A stretch of DNA of 64,000 nucleotides from Flagellimonas beolgyonensis (GTDB lineage Bacteria; Bacteroidota; Bacteroidia; Flavobacteriales; Flavobacteriaceae). A program made the position numbers and the translations under genes. The first letter of the stretch is position 1. The number at the start of each line of letters is the position of its first letter. Below are positions 43,208 through 52,768 of the stretch, piece after piece. The DNA lies in NCBI RefSeq assembly GCF_003992615.1, contig NZ_RZMY01000018.1, positions 350,201 to 414,200 of the forward strand, in the 5' to 3' direction. The notes under the pieces were generated by a model, which ran no database searches, was not told the origin of the DNA, and saw only the letters and a program-made list of their open reading frames with translations.

Positions 43208-45079
43208 TTATCCTTCCAATATGGCAGAAAGTTCGAACCAACGTTCTGTTTTGGCATCAATGGCATCCGTGACTTCCTTCAACTCAATGGAAAGTTGGTC
43301 TATGGCATTACCATCCAATTCAGGATCGGCAAACTTGTTTTGAAGGGATTCCTTTTTTTCTTCCAATTTTTGAATGTCCTTCTCCAACTGTTTGTATTCC
43401 TTTTGTTCGAGGTAAGACAATTTCCCACCGCTGGTATCGCGCCAGTTATTTTCCTGTTTTTCAGTGGAAGGGGCCTTGTTTTCACGCTCCTCTTCAATTC
43501 TACTGCTTTCGTAAACGCGGTAATCTGTATAGTTGCCTGGAAAATCTTCGATGACCCCATTGCCTTTAAAAACAAACAAGTGATCCACAATTTTATCCAT
43601 AAAATAACGGTCGTGGGATACCACGATCAAGCAACCGGGAAAATCCAACAAGAAATTCTCCAATACGTTCAAGGTGACGATATCCAAATCGTTGGTAGGT
43701 TCGTCCAAAATCAGGAAATTGGGATTTTGAATCAAAACGGTACACAGATACAACCGCTTGCGCTCACCGCCGCTCAGCTTTTCCACAAAATCGTATTGTT
43801 TTTTACGGTCGAACAGGAAGCGCTCCAAGAGTTGTTGGGCCGAAATCTGTTTTCCCTTTTTCAATGGGATGTAATCGCCATATTCGCGGATCACATCGAT
43901 TACTTTTTGTCCTTCCTTTACCGAAATGCCCTTTTGGGTGTAGTAACCAATTTTTAGGGTGTCGCCCACTACCACCTTGCCGCCGTCCACATCTTCCTGT
44001 TGGGTGATGATGTTCAAAAAGGTGGATTTGCCCGTTCCATTTTGGCCGATGATGCCCATCCGTTCACCTTTGGTGAAATTGTAATCGAATTTGTCCAGGA
44101 TAACCTTGTCACCATACGATTTGGAAATGCGGTGCAGTTCCAAAATCTTGCTGCCCAATCGCTCCATGTTCAGCTCCAGCTGTACCTCGTGTTCCTGTCT
44201 GCGCTGGTGGGCCCGTTTCTTGATCTCATTGAAATCATCGATCCGCGATTTGGATTTGGTGGTCCGGGCCTTGGGCTGTCTGCGGATCCAATCCAACTCC
44301 TTTTTATAGAGCAGTTTGGATTTGTGCTGTTCAACGGCCTCACGTTCCATGCGAGCCTCCTTTTCGTTCAAATAGTAGGTATAGTTGCCTTTGTAGGTAT
44401 AGAGTTGGTTGTTGTCCAATTCTATGATTTCATTGCAGACACGATCCAAAAAATACCGATCGTGCGTCACCATAAACAGGGTGATATTTTCTTTGGCGAA
44501 ATAGGCTTCGAGCCATTCGATCATCTCAAGGTCCAAATGGTTGGTGGGCTCATCCAAAATCAATAGGTCCGGTTTGTTCAATAGGGCGTTGGCCAGTGCC
44601 AATCGTTTTCGTTGACCACCCGATAAGGTTTTTACCTTGGCATCGAGTTGGGTCAACTGTAATTTGAACAGAATCTGTTTGTACTGGGTCTCAAAATCCC
44701 AGGCATGGTGACGTTCCATGGCCTCGAACGCTTTTTGGTAACGCTCGGTGTCGTCCGGATTTTCCACCGCTTTTTCGTAGGCGGCAATCACTTTCAAAAT
44801 TTCGTTGTCCGTGGTAAAAATGGTTTCTTCCACGGTAAGGTTGGGGTCCAAGTTGGGTTCCTGCTCCAAAAATGAAATTTTGATTCCTTTCCTGACATTC
44901 ACCTGACCCGTTTCCGAAACATCCTTGCCCGACATAATATTGAGGATGGATGTTTTACCACTTCCGTTTTTGGCAATAAGGGCAATTTTTTGATCCTTGT
45001 TTACCCCAAAGGAAATATCGGAGAACAATACCAGTTCGCCATACGATTTCGAAATATTTTCAACGGTCAATAAATTCAT
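43208..45079 (-). CDS. ABC-F family ATPase (Uup-like)
   Basis: A 623-residue soluble protein with two ABC domains and no membrane part, which places it in ABC-F. These act on ribosomes, tuning elongation or protecting from antibiotics. Domain 1 has Walker A AKNGSGKTS (about 35-43) and LSGGQRKRLALANALL. Domain 2 has GQNGTGKST and KLSGGERKRLYLCTVL; both carry ILDEPTN. The interdomain P-site linker is basic (KKELDWIRRQPKARTTKSK). A C-terminal coiled coil (about 550-620) matches Uup. It is upstream of the methyltransferase-like gene. Confidence 0.93.
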   Translation of the reverse strand: MNLLTVENISKSYGELVLFSDISFGVNKDQKIALIAKNGSGKTSILNIMSGKDVSETGQVNVRKGIKISFLEQEPNLDPNLTVEETIFTTDNEILKVIAAYEKAVENPDDTERYQKAFEAMERHHAWDFETQYKQILFKLQLTQLDAKVKTLSGGQRKRLALANALLNKPDLLILDEPTNHLDLEMIEWLEAYFAKENITLFMVTHDRYFLDRVCNEIIELDNNQLYTYKGNYTYYLNEKEARMEREAVEQHKSKLLYKKELDWIRRQPKARTTKSKSRIDDFNEIKKRAHQRRQEHEVQLELNMERLGSKILELHRISKSYGDKVILDKFDYNFTKGERMGIIGQNGTGKSTFLNIITQQEDVDGGKVVVGDTLKIGYYTQKGISVKEGQKVIDVIREYGDYIPLKKGKQISAQQLLERFLFDRKKQYDFVEKLSGGERKRLYLCTVLIQNPNFLILDEPTNDLDIVTLNVLENFLLDFPGCLIVVSHDRYFMDKIVDHLFVFKGNGVIEDFPGNYTDYRVYESSRIEEERENKAPSTEKQENNWRDTSGGKLSYLEQKEYKQLEKDIQKLEEKKESLQNKFADPELDGNAIDQLSIELKEVTDAIDAKTERWFELSAILEG

Positions 45080-45097
45080 GGGTTCCGTTTCTGAAGC

Positions 45098-46267
45098 TTA
45101 TAATTTGGAATAGCGGATGAGGTAGAGGTAACGCAGGGACAATGTGCCAAAAAGCATTAGGATCATGGGCGAAAACACCTGCACTTTAAAAATCCATAGG
45201 ACCAAAGTCAACAGCATGAGTGCTAGCAGTCCCTTGAGATAATTTGAACCCCATTTTGGCAGTTTTGCCGGTAACGCAATAAGAAATGCGACTACGGCAT
45301 TGGCAGGGAAAGCCCAAAGAATATTAAAATTATAGGGTGTCGATGTATGATCGGCTGCAACCCAAAGCAAGAGTAAAAGGGTGCCGGCCACTCCGGTTAT
45401 GAAAAATAGGGAAAAATCCAACCAGCGGCTTCGGGTGTGGTGCTTGTGATCGAAATAGGTGATGACCCCGGTAAATGCCAAAAGGAGCATAAACCAGAAC
45501 CCAGGGGTCAACGGGAAAAAGGTTTCGTGGGTGTGTTCGTTGTAGTCCAATATGGTGCGTTCCCGTTTAACCATTGGTTTGCCATTTAAGGTGGTGTGAT
45601 TAAGCTGCTCCATGGCATAATATGGTAAGAACATATGCTCCTGCACCGTCGCTTTCCTATCAACAGGCGATCCAAAAGCAAGATCGATTCCGAACATGGA
45701 CCACGAATTGATATTCAAAAATTGGCGGACCAATTGCCTGAAAGTGTATTGTTTATCCAGATAGGATCCGTCAAATACCAAGGCATCCCCATATTGGTCC
45801 TTTAAAATGGTGCCGGTAATACTGGAGCAATTGTTCAAAAGAGGATCGTACAGGTAATCGCGGTTCTGGGGCAGATAATTTTCTTCGAAAAAGGCCAACA
45901 AAACATTGCGCTGCTCTAGGTTGATATCCAAGATTTGTTCCTTTACCCATCGCTTTTCCAATTCATATTCGAACAGGAAATCATCGAAACTTCTGCGAGA
46001 AAGGGAATAGATCATGCGACCCTTGGTGAAGTTGAGATAAAAATTGGGCTGTTTAAAATCAAAGGTACCATAATTATATACCACATCGATGCCCAATACG
46101 GGATCCTGGACCCTGAAGGCACTGTGTCCAAAAGCCGTATAAATTTCATCACCGGCGGCACACGTGATCAAACTGATCTGCGATTTTTCACTTAGTTGGG
46201 GTGCCTGGGCCTTTGCAGGTAGGAATACCGAAAGAACCAATAGGAACAAAAGGAATTTGTGCTTCAT
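45098..46267 (-). CDS. DUF4105 membrane protein
   Basis: A 389-residue protein with a signal peptide (about 1-20, LPAKAQ), a periplasmic DUF4105 domain (about 25-240) with ITCAAGDEIYTAFGHSAFRVQDP and the LLNNCSSI segment, and four to five C-terminal membrane helices. The conserved His and Cys-Ser of the domain resemble NlpC/P60-like or lipid-acting hydrolases, but activity is unproven. The start is set at ATG 46267, because the in-frame ATG at 46282 would precede the signal peptide awkwardly. It lies 18 bases upstream of the ABC-F gene. Confidence 0.88.
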   Translation of the reverse strand: MKHKFLLFLLVLSVFLPAKAQAPQLSEKSQISLITCAAGDEIYTAFGHSAFRVQDPVLGIDVVYNYGTFDFKQPNFYLNFTKGRMIYSLSRRSFDDFLFEYELEKRWVKEQILDINLEQRNVLLAFFEENYLPQNRDYLYDPLLNNCSSITGTILKDQYGDALVFDGSYLDKQYTFRQLVRQFLNINSWSMFGIDLAFGSPVDRKATVQEHMFLPYYAMEQLNHTTLNGKPMVKRERTILDYNEHTHETFFPLTPGFWFMLLLAFTGVITYFDHKHHTRSRWLDFSLFFITGVAGTLLLLLWVAADHTSTPYNFNILWAFPANAVVAFLIALPAKLPKWGSNYLKGLLALMLLTLVLWIFKVQVFSPMILMLFGTLSLRYLYLIRYSKL

Positions 46268-46368
46268 TTTGGAGTTTATCAAAGCAAATATCAGAATAAA
46301 TCTGTCTCGAAGACCATCTTAACCCGATCAGTTTGTTTTTTCCCTTATTTTTACCAAAATCTTAAGGC

Positions 46369-47118
46369 ATGAAGTCCTACATACCCAATTTTTTGACGCT
46401 TTTGAACATTTTGAGTGGCTGTATCGCCACTGTATTTGCAGTATTGAACCAGTTGGAATGGGCCGCATTGTTTGTCTTTATCGGCATTTTCTTCGATTTT
46501 TTCGATGGTTTGGCGGCAAGGGCACTGAACGTACAAAGTGAAATTGGGGTGCAATTGGATTCCTTGGCCGATGTGATCACCAGTGGATTGGTGCCCGGTG
46601 TAGTGATGTTCCAATTGTTGAACATGTCGCAATCCGGCGGATGGAACTTGGCTTTCGGCCATGAGGTGACCGAATCCATGGCATGGTATGGGGGCAAAAT
46701 CAACACCATATCCTTTTTGGGCTTTGCCATTACGCTGGCCTCTGCCTATCGCTTGGCCAAATTCAATGTGGATGAAAATCAGGTCTCTTCTTTTGTGGGG
46801 TTGCCAACACCTGCCAATGCCTTGATGATTCTTTCACTTCCCCTCATTTTAATGTACCACAACAACGAATTCTTGGGAGGTATTATCCTAAACCCTTGGT
46901 TTTTGGTCGGACTAACGGCCCTCAGTGCCTATTTGTTGAATTCCCCGATCAAATTGTTCGCGTTGAAATTCAAGAACTGGAGCTTTAAGGAAAATGGGGT
47001 GCGTTATCTGTTTTTGATTGGGAGTTTGATCATGTTGTTGACCTTGAAGTTTTTGGCAATACCCTTGATCATTATATTCTACATTTTGGCCTCTTTGTTG
47101 ATGCCTTCGGAGAAATAG
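46369..47118 (+). CDS. pssA: CDP-diacylglycerol-serine O-phosphatidyltransferase
   Basis: Makes phosphatidylserine, the precursor of phosphatidylethanolamine. The 249-residue integral membrane protein has the CDP-alcohol phosphotransferase motif D-G-x2-A-R-x8-G-x3-D-x3-D, seen as FFDGLAARALNVQSEIGVQLDSLAD (about residues 46-70), with eight or so membrane segments. It starts at 46369 (MKSYIPNFLTLLNILSGC). Divergent from DUF4105 and convergent with lptB. It is the membrane-bound class II enzyme typical of Bacteroidota. Confidence 0.95.
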   Translation: MKSYIPNFLTLLNILSGCIATVFAVLNQLEWAALFVFIGIFFDFFDGLAARALNVQSEIGVQLDSLADVITSGLVPGVVMFQLLNMSQSGGWNLAFGHEVTESMAWYGGKINTISFLGFAITLASAYRLAKFNVDENQVSSFVGLPTPANALMILSLPLILMYHNNEFLGGIILNPWFLVGLTALSAYLLNSPIKLFALKFKNWSFKENGVRYLFLIGSLIMLLTLKFLAIPLIIIFYILASLLMPSEK

Positions 47119-47120
47119 TC

Positions 47121-47861
47121 CTAGAAATCGAGCTTCTTTTTTCGGAGCTCGAAGTTTTGTCCGAGATATACTTTACGCACCATTTCGTCCACGGCCAATT
47201 CTTCGGGAACACCCGCTTTTAGGATTCCGCCCTCGAACATTAAGTAAGATCGTTCCGTAATGGCCAACGTTTCTTGAACGTTGTGGTCGGTGATCAGGAT
47301 TCCGATGTTCTTGTTCTTCAGTTGGGCCACAATACGTTGAATATCTTCCACGGCCACAGGATCCACACCGGCAAAAGGTTCGTCCAATAAAATAAATTTG
47401 GGGTCAGTGGCCAGTGCACGTGCAATTTCGGTTCGGCGTCGTTCCCCACCGGATAATAGGTCGCCACGGTTCTTACGGATGTGTCCCAAACCAAATTCGT
47501 CAATGAGCGATTCCATTTTCATGTGCTGCTCCTTTTTGCTCAATTTGGTGAGCTGCAATACACTCAAAATGTTTTTTTCGATGCTCAGTTTACGGAAAAC
47601 AGAGGCTTCTTGTGCCAAATAACCGATGCCATGCTGGGCGCGCTTGTACATGGGAAAACTAGTAATATCGGTACTGTCCAGATAAATATTGCCACCATTG
47701 GGCTTGATCAACCCGACGATCATGTAGAATGAGGTTGTCTTCCCGGCACCGTTCGGGCCCAAAAGCCCTACAATCTCACCTTGATTTACTTCGAGGGAAA
47801 TCCCCTTTACAACTTTTCGGCCTCGATAGGCCTTCATGATATTTTCTGCGCGTAGCTTCAT
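47121..47861 (-). CDS. lptB: LPS export ABC transporter ATP-binding protein
   Basis: Powers extraction of lipopolysaccharide from the inner membrane by the LptBFG complex. The 246-residue ATPase has Walker [10 protein letters not shown] (about 35-43), [17 protein letters not shown] (Q-loop typical of LptB), [16 protein letters not shown] and [19 protein letters not shown]. LptB is recognised by the [12 protein letters not shown] and DPVAVEDIQ segments. An exact -7 element precedes it. The permease genes lptF and lptG are not in the window. Confidence 0.95.
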   Translation of the reverse strand: MKLRAENIMKAYRGRKVVKGISLEVNQGEIVGLLGPNGAGKTTSFYMIVGLIKPNGGNIYLDSTDITSFPMYKRAQHGIGYLAQEASVFRKLSIEKNILSVLQLTKLSKKEQHMKMESLIDEFGLGHIRKNRGDLLSGGERRRTEIARALATDPKFILLDEPFAGVDPVAVEDIQRIVAQLKNKNIGILITDHNVQETLAITERSYLMFEGGILKAGVPEELAVDEMVRKVYLGQNFELRKKKLDF

Positions 47862-47871
47862 ACAAACGAGC

Positions 47872-47879
47872 CAAAACTA
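47872..47879 (-). promoter_or_regulatory. Bacteroidota -7 element for lptB
   Basis: The minus strand reads TAGTTTTG (exact TAnnTTTG), 10 bases before the lptB ATG. The -33 TTG is not evident. Confidence 0.45.
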
Positions 47880-47918
47880 AACATATTCTTTCTCTACTAT
47901 GGCCTCTTTTGGATTTTT

Positions 47919-48269
47919 TTAAGCATCCTGCTCCTCAAGTGCTTCCCAAAATTCGTAGGCCCTGCGCAAATGGGGCACCACAATGGTACCGCCGACCAAG
48001 GTGGCAATACCAAGGGTTTCCATTACTTCTTCCTTATTGGCTCCGGCTTTTTTGGAGCTTTCCAAGTGATATTTTACACAATCGTCGCAACGAAGTACGG
48101 CCGAGGCCACCAAACCCAACAGTTCCTTGGTTTTCACGTCCAAGGCACCGGCCATGTACGCATTGGTATCCAAATTAAAAATACGTTTGATGAGCTTGTT
48201 GTTATCCGCAAGCAATTTTTCGTTCATCTGGGAACGGTAGGCGTTGAACTCTTCTACTTTATTTGGCAT
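47919..48269 (-). CDS. Carboxymuconolactone decarboxylase / AhpD-like protein
   Basis: A 116-residue all-helical protein with the AhpD-type redox motif RCDDCVKYHL (Cys61, Cys64, His68), which in relatives supports peroxidase or alkylhydroperoxidase activity. I start it at ATG 48269 (MPNKVEEFNAYRS), because the upstream in-frame ATG adds only a Lys-rich stretch lying inside tatC. It overlaps the tatC stop by 11 bases. Substrate unknown; oxidative-stress function is the likeliest inference. Confidence 0.9.
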   Translation of the reverse strand: MPNKVEEFNAYRSQMNEKLLADNNKLIKRIFNLDTNAYMAGALDVKTKELLGLVASAVLRCDDCVKYHLESSKKAGANKEEVMETLGIATLVGGTIVVPHLRRAYEFWEALEEQDA

Positions 48270-49101
48270 TTTTTCGAGCTTTTTCTTTTTTCTCTTCCCT
48301 TTTAACCACAATCTTGGAGATATAAATGCTTATTTGATATAGAATAAGCACCGGAATGGCCACTACAATCTGACTGGTGATATCGGGAGGGGTAATTATC
48401 GCCGATAAGATCAACACAATGACCAGGGCTATTTTTCGATATTTTTTCAAAATTTCCGGGGTCACCAATCCGACTTTGGTCATAAAATAGATGACAATCG
48501 GCAATTCGAACATGATCCCGCATGCAATTACGGATGCCCTTACGGTACCCACGTAGGAAGATAGGTCGATTTCATTTAGTACCTCTTTACTTACCTGATA
48601 GGTGCCCAAGAAGTTGATGGAAAGCGGCGCCACCACAAAATATCCAAACAACACGCCCAAAAAGAACAGGAACGATGCGGTAAGGATAAAACCTCTGGAA
48701 TGTTTTCGTTCTTTTTCATACAGCCCCGGACTGATGAATTTCCAAAGCTCGAATAGAATATAGGGAAAGCCCAAGATCACACCGGCCCAAATGGAGGTCC
48801 AAATGTGGGCAGAGAACTGTCCGGCCATCAATCGGCTTTGAATGGTAAAGGGCAGGGAATCGCCACAGAACTCCGAGGTAACCCCAAAAAAGGTCGCAAT
48901 ATTGCAAAAGAACCTGTAGGTGGGGAAATCCATGTTTTTGGGCCCGAACAGGATCGTATCGAATATGAACCCTTTAAATACAAAGGCGAAACAGGCAATG
49001 ATCACAATTGCCAAGGTAGATCTGATCAAATGCCAGCGTAACTCTTCCAAATGGTCCAAAAAGGACATTTCATCCGGATTTTTCTTTTCTTGTTTTGCCA
49101 T
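48259..49101 (-). CDS. tatC: Sec-independent protein translocase TatC
   Basis: The signal-recognising core of the twin-arginine translocase for folded proteins. The 280-residue protein has six membrane helices. Diagnostic segments are MSFLDHLEELRWHLIRS near the start, FILTASFLFFLGVLFGYF, and the later FELPIVIYFMTKVGLVTPE and AIITPPDITSQ. Its start overlaps the kdsD stop (TAATG). No tatA/B homologue lies in the window. The C-terminal tail is long and very Lys/Glu-rich, ending KKEKARKNAK. Confidence 0.96.
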   Translation of the reverse strand: MAKQEKKNPDEMSFLDHLEELRWHLIRSTLAIVIIACFAFVFKGFIFDTILFGPKNMDFPTYRFFCNIATFFGVTSEFCGDSLPFTIQSRLMAGQFSAHIWTSIWAGVILGFPYILFELWKFISPGLYEKERKHSRGFILTASFLFFLGVLFGYFVVAPLSINFLGTYQVSKEVLNEIDLSSYVGTVRASVIACGIMFELPIVIYFMTKVGLVTPEILKKYRKIALVIVLILSAIITPPDITSQIVVAIPVLILYQISIYISKIVVKREEKKEKARKNAK

Positions 49102-50066
49102 TATAGGATACCCTCGTTTATAAGGTTATGGATGTGGACCACTCCGGCATAGGAATCGCCATCAAAAGCCAACAATTGGGAAATGTTCTTTTCCTGTAGC
49201 ACTTTTAAAGCCTTGATGGCCAAGGTATCGACTTCTACGGATTTGGGATTGGAGGTCATGATGTCCTTGGCGGTTAGTCCACTGATATTGTCGTACTTGC
49301 TCAACATTCTACGAAGGTCACCGTCGGTAACGATACCGACCACCTTATTGTTTTCCATTACTGCGGTCACTCCCAACATTTTGGTGGAAATCTCAACGAT
49401 CACATCCTTTACACTGGTGTTGATGTCCACCAAGGGCTTTTCGTTGTTCACTACAATGTCGGCAACGCGCAAATATAATTTTTTACCCAACGCACCCCCT
49501 GGGTGGTACTTGGCAAAATCGGCACTGCTAAAGCCCTTGAGCTCCAAGAGACAGATGGCTAGGGCATCGCCCATGGCCATTTGTGCCGAAGTACTGGTAG
49601 TCGGAGCCAAATTGTTCGGGCAAGCCTCCTTTTCCACATAGGTGTTGAGCACATAATCGGCTTGTTTGGCCAAAACGGAATCCATATTGCCCGTTATCCC
49701 GATCAGTTTGTTCTTTCCGATCTTGATCAGGGGCAACAAGGCTTTTATTTCGGGCGTATTCCCACTTTTGGAGATACAGATCACAATGTCATTTTCTTGG
49801 ATGGTGCCCAAATCCCCGTGGATGGCATCTGCCGCATGCATGAAGATTGCAGGCGTACCGGTGGAGTTGAAGGTGGCCACTATTTTGGAAGCGATTATGG
49901 CACTTTTGCCAACACCGGAAACCACCACTCTTCCCCGCGATTCCAAAATGTATTGGACGGCTAGGGCAAACTGCTCATCAAGCAGGTTGGTAAGGTTGCC
50001 AATGGCCTCACTCTCGATTTCAAGAGTGCGTTTGGCAATGGATAAAATGGACTGAATGTCGTTCAA
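49101..50066 (-). CDS. kdsD: Arabinose-5-phosphate isomerase, KdsD/KpsF type
   Basis: Converts ribulose-5-P to arabinose-5-P, the first step to Kdo of the LPS inner core. The 321-residue protein has an N-terminal SIS domain (about 30-175, with VVVSGVGKSAIIASKI, STGTPAIFMHAADAIHGDLG and CISKSGNTPEI) and two C-terminal CBS domains (about 205-320). The layout SIS-CBS-CBS is the standard for KdsD. It heads an operon with tatC and the CMD gene. The coupling with an LPS export ATPase nearby fits an envelope gene group. Confidence 0.95.
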   Translation of the reverse strand: MNDIQSILSIAKRTLEIESEAIGNLTNLLDEQFALAVQYILESRGRVVVSGVGKSAIIASKIVATFNSTGTPAIFMHAADAIHGDLGTIQENDIVICISKSGNTPEIKALLPLIKIGKNKLIGITGNMDSVLAKQADYVLNTYVEKEACPNNLAPTTSTSAQMAMGDALAICLLELKGFSSADFAKYHPGGALGKKLYLRVADIVVNNEKPLVDINTSVKDVIVEISTKMLGVTAVMENNKVVGIVTDGDLRRMLSKYDNISGLTAKDIMTSNPKSVEVDTLAIKALKVLQEKNISQLLAFDGDSYAGVVHIHNLINEGIL

Positions 50067-50105
50067 GGTAATTAACGGATTATCTAATTGTATTCCTAAA
50101 AGAAT

Positions 50106-50121
50106 ATCTTATCTTTAAGAT
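50106..50121. repeat. Inverted repeat in the kdsD-recQ divergent region
   Basis: ATCTTA-TCTT-TAAGAT is a perfect 6-bp inverted repeat at 50106-50121 inside the 183-base divergent intergenic region. It includes TATCTTTA, a 7 of 8 match to the -7 element on the + strand. Role unknown. Confidence 0.3.
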
Positions 50122-50249
50122 TACAAAACTAATCAAACTATCTTTTTCAGACCATTATGGAATGCATAATAGTTTTGGGAAGGGATAAATGATTTTAAAA
50201 ATGCGTCAACGGCCTTTTAGGTTGCTTGTAATAAATTGAAAATGCGGAA

Positions 50250-52451
50250 ATGAGCCTAATGAATACCGATTTGCATTCTTCACTCAAAAAGTATTTTGGT
50301 TTTTCAAAATTTAAGGGTCTTCAAGAGCAGGTGATCCAAAATGTGTTGGATGACAAGGACACTTTTGTAATTATGCCCACTGGTGGCGGTAAATCATTGT
50401 GCTACCAATTGCCTGCCATTATGAAAGAAGGTACGGCCATTGTGGTGTCGCCCCTAATTGCATTGATGAAAAACCAAGTGGATGCCATTCGTGGCATATC
50501 CGAACAAAATGGGATTGCCCACGTGTTGAATTCCTCTTTGACCAAGACCGAGGTAAAGCAGGTGATGGAAGATATTTCCAATGGGATTACCAAATTATTA
50601 TATGTGGCACCGGAATCCCTAACCAAGGAAGAATACGTTGAGTTTCTAAGGTCGGTAAAACTTTCATTCGTTGCTGTGGATGAAGCCCACTGTATTTCGG
50701 AATGGGGACACGATTTTAGGCCAGAATACCGGAACCTGAAGGGCATCATCAACCGATTGGGCGATGACATTCCCATAATCGGATTGACAGCTACCGCAAC
50801 ACCCAAGGTTCAGGAGGATATCATCAAAAACTTGGGCATGAATGATGCCGAGGTCTTCAAGGCCTCCTTCAATAGGCCCAATTTGTTCTACGAGGTGCGC
50901 CCCAAGACCCAAAATGTAGATGCGGACATCATTCGTTTTGTAAAGCAGTACCAAGGCAAATCGGGCATTATTTATTGCCTTAGCCGCAAAAAAGTGGAAG
51001 AATTGGCCCAGGTACTCCAAGTAAACGGCATTAGTGCTGTTCCCTACCACGCAGGATTTGACGCCAAGACGCGCTCCAAATACCAAGATATGTTTTTGAT
51101 GGAAGAAGTGGATGTGGTCGTGGCTACCATTGCTTTTGGAATGGGCATTGACAAGCCCGATGTTCGCTTTGTGATCCATCACGACATTCCCAAAAGTATC
51201 GAAAGCTACTACCAGGAAACCGGTAGGGCAGGACGCGATGGGGGCGAAGGGCACTGTTTGGCCTTTTATGCCTACAAGGATGTGGAAAAGTTGGAAAAAT
51301 TCATGTCGGGAAAACCCGTGGCCGAACAGGAAATAGGGAATGCCCTCCTGCAGGAAATTGTGGCTTATGCCGAAACCTCCATGTCGCGGCGCAAGTTCAT
51401 CTTGCACTATTTCGGGGAAGAGTTTGATGCAGTGAATGGGGAAGGAGCTGATATGGACGACAATTCCCGAAATCCAAAACCCAAGGAAGAGGCCATGGAA
51501 GAAGTGGTTAAACTACTGAGTGTGGTCCGCGAAACCAAAGAAAAATTCAAGGCCAAGGAAATCGTTCGGATTTTGGTGGGCAAGACCAATGCGATGATCT
51601 CCTCCCATAAAACGGATGAAAAACCCTTTTTTGGAATTGGCGCGGAAAAGGACAAGGCCTATTGGATGGCGTTGGTGCGCCAGGTTTTGGTGGCCGGTCT
51701 CCTAAAAAAGGAAATTGAGCGTTACGGTATCCTACATCTAACGGAAGCGGGCCAGCAATTTTTGGACAAGCCCGAATCCTTCATGATGACCAAGGATCAT
51801 GTCTATTCAGAAGCAGTAAACGATAGTGCTGTCTCAGCTGGAAAAGCCGGAGGTGCAGCAGCAGACGATACATTATTGAAATTGCTCCGGGACCTTCGTA
51901 AAAGGGAGGCCAAAAAATTGGATGTACCCCCTTTTGTGGTGTTTCAAGACCCCTCCTTGGAGGATATGTCACTAAAATATCCCATTTCCATGGATGAATT
52001 GTTGAATATCCAAGGTGTTGGGGAAGGCAAGGCCAAAAAATATGGGAAGCCCTTTATCGACCTAATATCCAAATATGTTGAGGAAAACGATATTGTGCGT
52101 CCAGACGATCTTGTGGTAAAAAGTACCGGGGCCAATTCCGCTCTAAAATTATATGTGATCCAAAGTATCGATAGAAAATTACCGCTAGATGATATCGCCT
52201 CGGCCAAAGGACTGGAATTGGCAGAACTGATCAAGGAGATGGAGCAAATCGTCTTCAGCGGCACCAAATTGAACATAGGGTACTGGATAGACGAAATATT
52301 GGATGAAGATCAACAGGAAGAAATCCACGATTATTTCCTGGAAGCGGAAACGGATTCCATTTCACAGGCCATTGAAGAGTTTGATGGCGACTATGAAGAT
52401 GAGGAATTACGGTTGTACCGACTCAAATTTATAAGTGAAGTGGCGAATTAA
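50250..52451 (+). CDS. recQ: ATP-dependent DNA helicase RecQ, zinc-cysteine-less variant
   Basis: A 733-residue 3'-5' helicase of recombination repair. Walker A TGGGKS (44-49), DEAH (144-147) and QETGRAGRDG (322-331) are intact. The zinc-subdomain region (about 376-408) reads SMSRRKFILHYFGEEFD...ADMDDNSRNPK. Its outline matches the RecQ zinc motif, but the four Cys ligands are replaced. Winged-helix (about 415-520) and HRDC (about 545-625) domains follow, with an acidic C-terminal tail. Start at 50250 or the next ATG at 50259. Monocistronic. Confidence 0.94.
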   Translation: MSLMNTDLHSSLKKYFGFSKFKGLQEQVIQNVLDDKDTFVIMPTGGGKSLCYQLPAIMKEGTAIVVSPLIALMKNQVDAIRGISEQNGIAHVLNSSLTKTEVKQVMEDISNGITKLLYVAPESLTKEEYVEFLRSVKLSFVAVDEAHCISEWGHDFRPEYRNLKGIINRLGDDIPIIGLTATATPKVQEDIIKNLGMNDAEVFKASFNRPNLFYEVRPKTQNVDADIIRFVKQYQGKSGIIYCLSRKKVEELAQVLQVNGISAVPYHAGFDAKTRSKYQDMFLMEEVDVVVATIAFGMGIDKPDVRFVIHHDIPKSIESYYQETGRAGRDGGEGHCLAFYAYKDVEKLEKFMSGKPVAEQEIGNALLQEIVAYAETSMSRRKFILHYFGEEFDAVNGEGADMDDNSRNPKPKEEAMEEVVKLLSVVRETKEKFKAKEIVRILVGKTNAMISSHKTDEKPFFGIGAEKDKAYWMALVRQVLVAGLLKKEIERYGILHLTEAGQQFLDKPESFMMTKDHVYSEAVNDSAVSAGKAGGAAADDTLLKLLRDLRKREAKKLDVPPFVVFQDPSLEDMSLKYPISMDELLNIQGVGEGKAKKYGKPFIDLISKYVEENDIVRPDDLVVKSTGANSALKLYVIQSIDRKLPLDDIASAKGLELAELIKEMEQIVFSGTKLNIGYWIDEILDEDQQEEIHDYFLEAETDSISQAIEEFDGDYEDEELRLYRLKFISEVAN

Positions 52452-52759
52452 TATTCGCCACTAAACTCTCCGGCAGTAATCATTGCCACTATAAATCCAA
52501 AATACAGGATAAACAAAACCAAGTAGATCAGGGATAGGGCCAAGCCAATATAGGCTAGGATTTTTCCTGTCTTAACATTGCTGTAATCCGTATAATTTTC
52601 TGGGGTTTGCAGGTACAATTGGTTGGCGGTCTTGGCTTTGACCAATGCAATAATGCTGAAAATGGCACCGAAGGGCCCGCAGCAAAACAAGGTGCCGACA
52701 ATGGATAAAATACCCATCGTCAGCACTGTACTTGCACCCGGCAAGGGTTGTTGGCTCAT
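52448..52759 (-). CDS. CCC-motif type small membrane protein, 103 aa
   Basis: Two hydrophobic segments (about 14-40 and 72-98) surround a loop with YLQTPENYTDYSNVKTGKILAYIGL, the signature of the DUF4190/'CCC motif' small membrane proteins. Here the motif is FCCGPFGAIFSIIALVKAK, with two Cys only. It starts MSQQPLPGASTVLTMGILSI and lies nine bases after its paralogue. Function unknown. The two share VKTGKILA/VKTGRILA and the A-x-I-A-L/VALV segment, so they arose by tandem duplication. Confidence 0.82.
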   Translation of the reverse strand: MSQQPLPGASTVLTMGILSIVGTLFCCGPFGAIFSIIALVKAKTANQLYLQTPENYTDYSNVKTGKILAYIGLALSLIYLVLFILYFGFIVAMITAGEFSGEY

Positions 52760-52768
52760 AAAACTATC

